6,195 bases of DNA from Gammaproteobacteria bacterium (GTDB lineage: Bacteria > Pseudomonadota > Gammaproteobacteria > Pseudomonadales > Azotimanducaceae), in assembly GCA_026706425.1 (NCBI GenBank), contig JAPOYW010000471.1, positions 1-6,195 on the forward strand, read 5' to 3'. Shown here piece after piece: positions 1 to 5,363 of this stretch. Positions within the stretch are counted from its first letter, which is position 1, and each line of letters begins with the position of its first letter. The notes beneath the pieces are model-generated. The model had not been told where the DNA came from and did not search any database. It worked only from the letters and a program-made list of their open reading frames with translations. Position numbers and translations under genes: made by a program.

Positions 1-63
1 CGACATGCGGCCGTTGTCCTGCAGCAGCGCCAGGATCCTCCGCTCGATTCGATCCAATGCCAT
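1..63 (-). CDS. Lrp/AsnC-family transcriptional regulator, N-terminal fragment (runs off the left edge)
   Basis: Reading leftward from the ATG at 63-61, the 21 available codons give MALDRIERRILALLQDNGRM followed by S, with no stop. This is the typical opening of Lrp/AsnC regulators: an 'LDxIDxxIL.LLQ.(D/N)GR.S' first helix of the winged helix-turn-helix, after which the DNA-recognition helix and the ligand-binding RAM domain would follow outside the window. Members of this family bind DNA as dimers or octamers and often sense an amino acid or a related acid. The gene diverges from hppD, and family members commonly control the neighbouring divergent operon and themselves. I therefore infer that it regulates tyrosine/4-hydroxyphenylpyruvate degradation, possibly responding to an aromatic amino acid or its keto acid. 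Only the first helix is visible, so the family call rests on 21 residues. A different HTH protein is possible but less likely. Confidence 0.72.
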   Translation of the reverse strand, partial: MALDRIERRILALLQDNGRMS

Positions 64-77
64 GAGCAGAAACCGCC

Positions 78-91
78 TCGATACGTACCGA
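78..91. promoter_or_regulatory. 14-bp near-palindrome in the divergent asnC-like/hppD intergenic region, candidate operator
   Basis: The sequence TCGATACGTACCGA is symmetric at 6 of 7 base pairs around a perfect TACGTA core (82-87). Its near edge is 15 bp upstream of the regulator's start codon (63) and 107 bp upstream of the hppD start. Lrp/AsnC proteins bind short imperfect palindromes near their own promoters, so this is a plausible autoregulatory operator. This is inference from position and symmetry; no consensus for this particular regulator is known to me. Confidence 0.35.
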
Positions 92-127
92 ATAGGGAAC
101 ATTATGCTCTTCCGGGGACGAATAGGG
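89..127. repeat. 9-bp direct repeat (CGAATAGGG) at 30-bp spacing in the divergent promoter region
   Basis: CGAATAGGG occurs at 89-97 and again at 119-127, exactly 30 bp apart, which is close to three helical turns. The first copy overlaps the right half of the near-palindrome at 78-91. Between the copies lies an AT-richer patch (ATTATGCT, 101-108), whose reverse strand reads CATAAT and could be a -10 element for the leftward regulator gene. No convincing -35 was found for it. An A-rich stretch (129-135) follows the second copy. Same-face repeats in a divergent promoter suit cooperative binding by an Lrp-type protein, but a chance repeat cannot be excluded. Confidence 0.35.
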
Positions 128-198
128 GTAAAAAAGGTCAAATCTTTCCACCATCACGGCATAGACTCAGAACCGATCCGCCACACAAAGGAGTACAC

Positions 199-1272
199 AT
201 GGGGCCCATTGACAACCCCATGGGGCTCGATGGCTTCGAGTTCGTCGAGTTCGCCGCCGCCAAACGCGGCGTCCTGGAGCCCGTTTTCCAGACCCTCGGG
301 TTCCAGCATGTCGCGGACCACCGCTCGAAGGCCGTGCAGCTGTGGCGCCAGAACGACGTCAACTTCGTAATCAACTACGAACCGAAGAGTTACGCGTGGT
401 ACCTTGCCGAGGAGCACGGCCCGTGCGCTACGGGCCTCGCGTTCCGCGTGACCGACGCCCACCGGGCGTACGGTCGCGCGCTCGCGCTCGGTGCCGAGCC
501 CGTCGACATCCCCACGGGCCCCATGGAACTGCGCCTGCCGGCGATCCGCGGCATCGGCGGCGCGCCGCTCTACCTCATCGACCGCTACGAGGACGGCAGC
601 AGCATCTACGACATCGACTTCGAATTCGTGGAAGGCATCGATCATCGACCAGCCGGACACGGCCTCAAGGTCATCGACCACCTGACGCACAACGTCTATC
701 GCGGCCGGCTTTCCCACTGGGCGCACTACTACGAGCGGCTGTTCAATTTCCGGGAGATCCGCTACTTCGACATCAAGGGCAAGCACAGCGGGCTCATCTC
801 CCGCGCCTTGACAGCCCCCGACGACAAGATCCGCATCCCCTTGAACGAAGAGCCGCCCGGCGGCAGCGGGCAGATCGAGGCGTACCTCATGGAGCACAAC
901 GGCGAGGGCATCCAGCACATCGCGTTCGCCTGCGACGATCTCATGGCCACCTGCGACAGCCTCATGGCGGCCGGTATGCGGTTCACGGAGCCACCCCCTC
1001 CCGCCTACTACGACATGCTCGCAGAACGCCTCCCGGGCCACGGCGAACCTGTCGATGAACTGGCGAGACGCGGCATCCTGATGGACGGCGACACGTCGGG
1101 CGACGAACCGAGTCTCCTGCTCCAGATCTTCTCGGAGGAACTGATCGGCCCCGTCTTCTTCGAGTTCATCGAGCGCAAGCGCAACGAAGGCTTCGGCGAG
1201 GGCAACTTCCAGGCGCTCTTCGAGTCCATAGAGCGCGACCAGATGCTGAAAGCCGCCGGGAACGCCGCGTGA
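199..1272 (+). CDS. hppD: 4-hydroxyphenylpyruvate dioxygenase (HPPD)
   Basis: This 357-residue cytoplasmic non-heme Fe(II) enzyme converts 4-hydroxyphenylpyruvate, O2 and its own alpha-keto acid group into homogentisate and CO2, the second step of tyrosine degradation. It has the usual bacterial length and two vicinal-oxygen-chelate domains; the catalytic iron sits in the C-terminal one. The iron ligands are visible as His161 (in VIDHLTHNVYRGR), His240 (in EGIQHIAF) and Glu322 (in GPVFFEFIER), the same numbering as in Pseudomonas HPPD. Other family signatures are NPMGLDGFEFVEF at the N-terminus, GIGGAPLYLIDRY (118-130), FNFREIRYFDIKG (182-194), IRIPLNEE (211-218) and GFGEGNFQALFESIERDQ (331-348) in the C-terminal helix that closes the active site. 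The GFGEGNF tail and overall similarity argue against hydroxymandelate synthase. An AAAGGAG ribosome-binding site (187-193) lies 5 nt before the ATG. The gene leads an operon with the VOC gene, which overlaps its stop codon, and is divergent from the Lrp/AsnC-like regulator. Confidence 0.97.
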   Translation: MGPIDNPMGLDGFEFVEFAAAKRGVLEPVFQTLGFQHVADHRSKAVQLWRQNDVNFVINYEPKSYAWYLAEEHGPCATGLAFRVTDAHRAYGRALALGAEPVDIPTGPMELRLPAIRGIGGAPLYLIDRYEDGSSIYDIDFEFVEGIDHRPAGHGLKVIDHLTHNVYRGRLSHWAHYYERLFNFREIRYFDIKGKHSGLISRALTAPDDKIRIPLNEEPPGGSGQIEAYLMEHNGEGIQHIAFACDDLMATCDSLMAAGMRFTEPPPPAYYDMLAERLPGHGEPVDELARRGILMDGDTSGDEPSLLLQIFSEELIGPVFFEFIERKRNEGFGEGNFQALFESIERDQMLKAAGNAA

Positions 1273-1799
1273 ACATACGTCGCATCCACCACGTCGCCTA
1301 TCGCTGCAACGACGCGATGGAGACCGTCGACTTCTACCGGGACGCGCTCGGGATGAAGTTCCAACTCGCGTTCGCCGAGAACGAGGTTCCTTCGACGGGT
1401 GCGCCGGACCCCTACATGCACGTCTTCCTCGACGCGGGCATGGGCAACGTGCTGGCGTTCTTCGAACTGCCCAACTCGCCGCCGATGGGCAAGGATCCGA
1501 ATACCCCCGCCTGGGTGCAGCACATCGCCTTCGAGGTCGACAGCCGCGACGACCTCCTCGCCGCCAAGGACCGGCTCGAAGCGTCGGGCCTCGACGTGCT
1601 GGGGCCGGTCGACCACGGCATCTTCGACTCCATCTATTTCCTCGACCCCAACGGCCACCGCTTGGAACTGGCCTGCAACAAGGGCGGCGAGGAAGCGCGG
1701 GAGCGCGCCCACGCAGTCGCCGAGGAGATGCTCGAGGAGTGGACCCGCACCAAGCGCGCGCCGCGCCACGCCGCTTGGCTGCACGAGGACAATTCGTAG
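1269..1799 (+). CDS. VOC-family metalloenzyme (glyoxalase / extradiol-dioxygenase fold), translationally coupled to hppD
   Basis: The product is a 176-residue protein of the vicinal-oxygen-chelate superfamily. Two beta-alpha-beta-beta-beta units are recognisable: RRIHHVAYRC...TVDFYRDALGMKF (residues 4-31) and WVQHIAFEV...FLDPNGHRLELACN (82-137). The likely metal ligands are His8, His85 and Glu133, with Glu66 (in LAFFELP) as a possible fourth, a glyoxalase-like arrangement. The last 40 residues form a charged helical tail (EEARERAHAVAEEMLEEWTR, then TKRAPRHAAWLHE), which I remember from related unassigned proteobacterial VOC proteins. The start is GTG within GTGA, overlapping the hppD TGA by 4 bp with no good ribosome-binding site, so translation probably depends on ribosomes finishing hppD. 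An internal ATG (residue 17) would remove His8, which supports the GTG. The substrate is unknown. Context suggests an aromatic ring or oxoacid intermediate of the hppD pathway, or detoxification of an aldehyde. Annotation as a generic glyoxalase is safe; a specific reaction is not. Confidence 0.88.
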   Translation: MNIRRIHHVAYRCNDAMETVDFYRDALGMKFQLAFAENEVPSTGAPDPYMHVFLDAGMGNVLAFFELPNSPPMGKDPNTPAWVQHIAFEVDSRDDLLAAKDRLEASGLDVLGPVDHGIFDSIYFLDPNGHRLELACNKGGEEARERAHAVAEEMLEEWTRTKRAPRHAAWLHEDNS

Positions 1800-1963
1800 G
1801 GGACGGGCCAAGGAGTCCGCGCCGCACAGACGCCTGCAACGTTCCGGCCCCGAAGTCACGAGGCGTCGCCAAGCCCGTGCTGATCCTCCTTCGGATCGCG
1901 CCCACATCGCACGGAAACCGCTAGCATTGCGGTTCCTGCCATTCACCTGGCGAGATCCACACT
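1800..1963. other. Intergenic gap between the hppD operon and the sulfatase gene, with hairpins
   Basis: No coding potential stands out in these 164 bases. Two inverted repeats are visible. GATCC/GGATC (1882-1886 with 1893-1897, 6-nt loop) is weak. GGAAACCGC/GCGGTTCC (1913-1921 with 1929-1936, 7-nt loop) pairs over 8 bp with one bulged A. Neither is followed by a T-run, so a classic Rho-independent terminator is not supported. The second hairpin ends 27 bp before the sulfatase start, so it would most likely lie in that gene's leader or overlap its promoter. The gap size suggests a separate transcription unit for the sulfatase, but read-through cannot be ruled out. Confidence 0.45.
1913..1936 (+). 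promoter_or_regulatory. Imperfect hairpin just upstream of the sulfatase gene
   Basis: The arms GGAAACCGC and GCGGTTCC flank the loop TAGCATT. Pairing is 8 bp with a single bulged A in the left arm. No T-tract follows. It could be an inefficient or Rho-assisted end for hppD-operon transcripts, an operator, or a leader structure affecting the weakly initiated GTG at 1964. Evidence is base complementarity only. Confidence 0.3.
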
Positions 1964-3442
1964 GTGCCGAACAGGCCCAACATCGTCCTGATCTTCTCCG
2001 ACCAGCATCGGGGCGACGCGCTCGGGTGCGTCGGGAATCCAGTGGTTCGAACACCCAACCTGGACGGCCTGGCCGCCGAGGGCGTGACCTTTCGAAACTG
2101 CAACACGAACTCGCCGCTGTGCATGCCGGCACGTGCTTCGCTGATTACAGGCCGCTACGTCAACGAGCACGGCGTGTGGGGCAATCGCAGCGAGGCGGAC
2201 CGCCACGGGCCGAGCCACGTGAGGAACATCCGGGACGCCGGGTATCGCACCGCCGTGATCGGCAAGACCCATTTCCGGTTGTACCAGGCCGATGACGGCC
2301 ACACGCGCGACCATGTCTCGGGATTGCACGACTGGGGATACGAGTTCGCACACGAGACCAAGGACACGATCCCCTCGGCGACCCACCGCTGCTACTACAC
2401 GGACTTCCTGGCCGAGAGAGGGAAGCTGCAGGTCTACGAAGACTGCGCGCGCAACTTCAGGCTCGGGCAGAGCACGGGACTTCTCCGCCCCTGGGAACAC
2501 CTGCCCAACCTCCTCGAGGAGGATGAGCACATCGACATGTACATCGCCAGCACGGCGTCGGAGTGGCTACGGAGCTATGCGGACGACCGGCCGTTCTACC
2601 TGCAGGTCTGCCTGATGGGGCCGCATCCCCCGTTCGACGCGCCGGCGAGATACAGGGACATGTTCGATCCCGAGGACATGCCCCTTCCGATCATGGAAGC
2701 TCCGGGTGAACCCGTTTCTCCCCAGATCAGGACGATGTTCTCGCGGCGGGGACTGAAGGACATGACCGAGTCCCAGAGCCGCACGTTCACGAGTCACTAC
2801 TACGCAAAGGTCGCGTTCGATGACCACGCGATCGGCGTGGTCCTTCGGGCTTTGCGGGAAACGGGGCTGATGGACCATACGTGGATCGTCTATACCTCCG
2901 ACCACGGCGAAATGCTTGGCGATCACCGGTTTGCCCAGAAATCGGTGTTCTACGAGGGCGCGCTCAACATACCGCTGATCGCGAGACCGCCTGGCGGAAC
3001 CGAGTCATGGACGGCGCACGACCTGACGGACCACTACGACATCTGCTCGACCTTGCTTGACGCTGCCGGTGCCGACCCTCTTGAAGTCGACCGTGGCCTT
3101 TCGTTGCGTCCGAGAGTCGAGGCGGGTCCTGACGCGAGCGGCGCGCAACGCGGCAAGGGCGTGGTCTTCAGCGAGGTGAACCTGTACTCGATGGCGCGCA
3201 CCGAGCGCTACAAGATGATCATCGACTCCCTGACGAGAAAGCCCCTGGAGCTGTACGACCTGGAGAACGATCCGCGCGAGCTCCGCAACGTGGTGGACGA
3301 ACCGCGACATTCCGGCGTGCGCGATCAGTTCTTGGCGGAGTGCTTCAGTCACCTGCTGGCGAACCTGAACGAGCCGCAACTCAAGGTGTACCAGAGCGGT
3401 GGGATACCGACCAGACTGCATGGGGAGTACCCCGAGTACTGA
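1964..3442 (+). CDS. Type-I sulfatase / phosphonate monoester hydrolase-like enzyme, cytoplasmic
   Basis: The 492-residue protein belongs to the alkaline-phosphatase superfamily sulfatases. It opens with RPNIVLIFSDQHRGDALG, carrying the metal-binding Asp13-Gln14. The catalytic motif is Cys53-Met-Pro55-Ala-Arg57 followed by ASLITGRY; Cys53 would be oxidised to formylglycine, the nucleophile. Further active-site matches are Asn74 (VWGN), Lys101/His103 (GKTHF), His221 (MGPHPPF), Asp313-His314 (YTSDHGEMLGDHR) and Lys326 (QKSVFYEG). The Asp-Gln pair, instead of the Asp-Asp of many arylsulfatases, and the C-x-P-A-R motif resemble phosphonate monoester hydrolases and their promiscuous sulfatase relatives, which also hydrolyse phosphodiesters. 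There is no signal peptide, so the substrate is probably intracellular. The C-terminal PLELYDLENDPRELRNV (427-443) is a common sulfatase ending. The start is GTG: an in-frame TAG at 1922-1924 leaves no earlier ATG, GTG or TTG, and only a weak GGCGAGA (1949-1955) precedes it. The substrate is not assignable. The amidohydrolase gene lies 104 bp downstream on the same strand. Confidence 0.9.
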   Translation: MPNRPNIVLIFSDQHRGDALGCVGNPVVRTPNLDGLAAEGVTFRNCNTNSPLCMPARASLITGRYVNEHGVWGNRSEADRHGPSHVRNIRDAGYRTAVIGKTHFRLYQADDGHTRDHVSGLHDWGYEFAHETKDTIPSATHRCYYTDFLAERGKLQVYEDCARNFRLGQSTGLLRPWEHLPNLLEEDEHIDMYIASTASEWLRSYADDRPFYLQVCLMGPHPPFDAPARYRDMFDPEDMPLPIMEAPGEPVSPQIRTMFSRRGLKDMTESQSRTFTSHYYAKVAFDDHAIGVVLRALRETGLMDHTWIVYTSDHGEMLGDHRFAQKSVFYEGALNIPLIARPPGGTESWTAHDLTDHYDICSTLLDAAGADPLEVDRGLSLRPRVEAGPDASGAQRGKGVVFSEVNLYSMARTERYKMIIDSLTRKPLELYDLENDPRELRNVVDEPRHSGVRDQFLAECFSHLLANLNEPQLKVYQSGGIPTRLHGEYPEY

Positions 3443-3503
3443 GTGCGTGCGATCCCGCAGCGGCCGCAGCGGCGGCACAGCCGTCATGGCCCGCTTCGTC
3501 ATG

Positions 3504-3509
3504 TATGAT
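3504..3509 (+). promoter_or_regulatory. Candidate -10 element (TATGAT) for the amidohydrolase gene
   Basis: TATGAT matches 5 of 6 positions of the sigma-70 -10 consensus and stands out as an AT-rich island in the GC-rich 104-bp gap between the sulfatase and amidohydrolase genes. It lies 37 bp before the chosen start codon. No good -35 is present at 16-18 bp upstream (about 3480-3487 reads GCCGTCAT), so activity, if any, would need an activator. The two genes may equally be co-transcribed. Confidence 0.3.
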
Positions 3510-3528
3510 TGAGGGTTGCGGCAATTCG

Positions 3529-3537
3529 AAGAGGGGA
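3529..3537 (+). promoter_or_regulatory. Ribosome-binding site deciding the amidohydrolase start
   Basis: The purine run AAGAGGGGA ends about 9-10 nt before the ATG at 3547 and supports that start over the longer in-frame reading that begins at 3340 inside the sulfatase gene and over an in-frame ATG at 3505. A second, out-of-frame ATG at 3539 is only 1-2 nt from this run, too close for normal initiation. Confidence 0.6.
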
Positions 3538-3546
3538 CATGAATCC

Positions 3547-5241
3547 ATGGCGCACTCACTGATAATCTCCGGCGGCACCGTCATCGATGGCAGCGGCGCA
3601 GAGGCGAAACGAGCCGACGTCGCTGTCGACGACGGCCGCATCAGCCGAATCGGCGACCTCGACGGCGTCGAAGCCGGACGAAACATCGACGCCACCGGCA
3701 AGCTCGTGACGCCGGGTTTCGTGGACCTGCACACCCACCTCGACGCCCAGATCGGCTGGGACCCCGAGATGCGCCCGAGTTCCTACCACGGCGTGACGAC
3801 GGCGCTCATCGGCAACTGCGGCGTGACCTTCGCGCCGTGCAGCGAGGAAAACCAGCGCTATCTCGCCGAACTGATGGAAGCCGTGGAGGACATCGCGGCG
3901 AACGCCATCATCGACGGGCTGCCTTGGAACTGGACCACCTTCGGCGAGTACCTCGACTGCGTTCAGTCGTTGAAGCCCGCGCTCAACGTGGTCGGGATGT
4001 GCGGCCACTCCGCCATTCGTTTCGAAGCCATGGGCGACAAGAGCTGCGACGAAGGCGTGCAGGCGGACGACCGCGAACTGCAGCGCATCGTCGATCTCGT
4101 CAAGGAGTCCGTCGAAGGCGGCGCGGCGGGGTTCTCGACCTCGCGCTTTCTAGGCCATCGGGTTCCCGACGGTCGTTTGACCCCCGGAACATGGGCCGAC
4201 CCGAGGGAGACCCGGGCCATCCAGGAAGCGGTCGTCGAAGCCGGCGGCCGGGGCGGCATGTTCCAGGTCGCTCCGGATATGCGCACGCGCTACGAGATAG
4301 AGAAGCAGATGTTCGAGACTGGTGCCGAACTCGGCTGCCAGGTGCTGTTCTCCGGCGGCACCGGACCCGAAGGCGACGGCGGCGTGGCCCGTTGGCAAGA
4401 GTTCCTCGGCCGCAACAACGAGAACGGACGACGCATCACATCCATCTGCCACACCCGGCCAAGCGGTTCGTTCTTCGGTCTCGCGCAGCAGGCGTTTCTC
4501 CGTACCCCGGGATGGCGCGAGTTGATGAAGCTGGCGACGATCGAGGACCGGGTCGCCGCCCTCAAGGATCCGGCGACGCGCGAGAAACTCGTGACGGAGG
4601 CCAAGGAGGCCGGGGGCTTCGGCCAGGTAGCCCGCAGGTTGCACCCCATGGGCATGGGCGAGTTTCCGGATTTCGACCTCGACGACAACAACAGCTTGCA
4701 GAAGCTTGCCGACGACGCAGGCAAGGATCCGGTGGACGTCTACGTCGAACGCCTGATCGCCTCCGAGGGTCGGGAACTGTGGAACCTCTGGGCCTTCGGC
4801 GGCGCCCTCCAGAACCAGTGGAACTACATGCGCCTTCCCCACGTCGTGCCGATGCTCGGCGACGCCGGCGCCCACGTCGGCCAGTTCACCGACGCCGACT
4901 CACCGACTTTCCTGCTCGGCGAGTTGACCCGCGACCGCGGCGTCTACACCTTGCCGGAAGCCGTACACCGGATCTCCGGCAAGTCCGCCGAGGTGCTGGG
5001 GCTCAAGGAGCGCGGCGAGCTACGCCAAGGCTGGCACGCCGACATCAACGTCATCGACTACGAGAACCTGTGCTCCCGCCATCCGGAATACGTCCGGGAC
5101 TTCCCGCACAACGGCGGGCGCCTGGTGGTGAAGAGCCGGGGCTACGACGCGACGTTGGTCGCCGGCCAGGTCGTCATCGAGGACGGCGAGTACACGGGCA
5201 ATCGGCCCGGTACCGTGATCCGGGAGTTCATCCGGGGATAG
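3547..5241 (+). CDS. Amidohydrolase-superfamily protein, N-acyl-D-amino-acid deacylase-like (COG3653 type), divergent metal site
   Basis: The 564-residue product is a metal-dependent amidohydrolase. An N-terminal beta-sandwich segment (SLIISGGTVIDGSGAEAKRA, then DVAVDDGRISRIGDLDG) leads into the TIM-barrel motif GFVDLHTHLDAQ with His62 and His64. NCGVTFAP holds Cys91, equivalent to the zinc-binding Cys of D-aminoacylases; MCGHSAIR (151-158) and GAAGFSTSRFLGHRVPDGR (192-210) follow. LGDAGAH (437-443) holds Asp439, the likely catalytic base. The C-terminal AEVLGLKERGELRQGWHADI plus NVID and the GRLVVKSRGYDATLVAGQVV sheet complete the fold. The family hydrolyses N-acyl-D-amino acids or related cyclic and linear amides. 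However, where D-aminoacylase has His in 'THIR' and 'SHH', this protein shows GGMFQVAPD (236-244) and QVLFSGGTGP (265-274), so two zinc-binding histidines have no obvious counterpart. It resembles an unassigned subfamily with the STSR...HRVPDGR signature. The start at 3547 is set by a ribosome-binding site; a homologous N-terminus begins there. No signal peptide is seen. The gene probably works with the upstream sulfatase-like gene, but the substrate is unknown. Confidence 0.88.
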   Translation: MAHSLIISGGTVIDGSGAEAKRADVAVDDGRISRIGDLDGVEAGRNIDATGKLVTPGFVDLHTHLDAQIGWDPEMRPSSYHGVTTALIGNCGVTFAPCSEENQRYLAELMEAVEDIAANAIIDGLPWNWTTFGEYLDCVQSLKPALNVVGMCGHSAIRFEAMGDKSCDEGVQADDRELQRIVDLVKESVEGGAAGFSTSRFLGHRVPDGRLTPGTWADPRETRAIQEAVVEAGGRGGMFQVAPDMRTRYEIEKQMFETGAELGCQVLFSGGTGPEGDGGVARWQEFLGRNNENGRRITSICHTRPSGSFFGLAQQAFLRTPGWRELMKLATIEDRVAALKDPATREKLVTEAKEAGGFGQVARRLHPMGMGEFPDFDLDDNNSLQKLADDAGKDPVDVYVERLIASEGRELWNLWAFGGALQNQWNYMRLPHVVPMLGDAGAHVGQFTDADSPTFLLGELTRDRGVYTLPEAVHRISGKSAEVLGLKERGELRQGWHADINVIDYENLCSRHPEYVRDFPHNGGRLVVKSRGYDATLVAGQVVIEDGEYTGNRPGTVIREFIRG

Positions 5242-5248
5242 GGCCGAT

Positions 5249-5317
5249 CCGCCGACGCGGCGGTCAAGCATCAAGCGGCGCAGGATCGCGCCGCACAAAC
5301 GTGTGGGGGATACCCCA
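5249..5317 (+). other. Three consecutive small hairpins between the amidohydrolase and DUF2235 genes
   Basis: Three inverted repeats follow the TAG at 5239-5241: CCGCCG/CGGCGG (5249-5254 with 5258-5263, 3-nt loop), GCGGCGC/GCGCCGC (5275-5281 with 5288-5294, 6-nt loop) and TGGGG/CCCCA (5304-5308 with 5313-5317, loop GATA). None is followed by a T-run, so they are not canonical intrinsic terminators. Clustered stems at a gene end are compatible with a Rho-dependent end or 3' protection of the mRNA, and the last also lies in the likely leader of the next gene. In GC-rich DNA such stems also arise by chance. Confidence 0.35.
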
Positions 5318-5349
5318 ACGGCGTGTTGTGCCCTGTTGTCATGAGCAGT

Positions 5350-5356
5350 AGGAGGG
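5350..5356 (+). promoter_or_regulatory. Strong Shine-Dalgarno (AGGAGGG) fixing the GTG start of the DUF2235 gene
   Basis: AGGAGGG is a near-perfect complement to the 16S rRNA 3' end and ends 7 nt before the GTG at 5364. It decides in favour of this non-ATG start; the ATG at 5341 lies upstream of the site and in another frame. Confidence 0.75.
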
Positions 5357-5363
5357 ATTGTCC

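Noticed and set aside
5..370. Rightward open frame of 121 codons across the divergent promoter
   Set aside because: It opposes the Lrp/AsnC-like start, runs out of frame into hppD, and ends in a Ser/Pro-rich shadow of hppD coding sequence.
1882..1897. GATCC/GGATC inverted repeat as a terminator of the hppD operon
   Set aside because: Only 5 bp, no T-tract, and similar short stems are common in this composition; mentioned only as part of the gap description.
154..1905. Long leftward open frame of 583 codons covering hppD and the VOC gene
   Set aside because: It lies antisense to two genes with full conserved motifs, its product is Arg/Ala/Val-rich low-complexity with no recognisable domain, and such open frames are expected opposite GC-rich genes.
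1399..2295. Rightward open frame spanning the VOC gene, the gap and the sulfatase 5' end
   Set aside because: Arg/Ser/Pro-rich shadow translation with no domain; it conflicts with two well-supported genes.
3340..3546. N-terminal extension of the amidohydrolase by 69 residues into the sulfatase gene
   Set aside because: The extension is Ala-rich and unlike the family, it overlaps the sulfatase 3' end by 103 bp, and a ribosome-binding site at 3529-3537 points to the ATG at 3547.
3837..5351. Rightward open frame of 504 codons within the amidohydrolase gene
   Set aside because: The translation is extremely Arg/Pro-rich, typical of an out-of-frame reading of GC-rich DNA, and it overlaps the clearly coding amidohydrolase frame.
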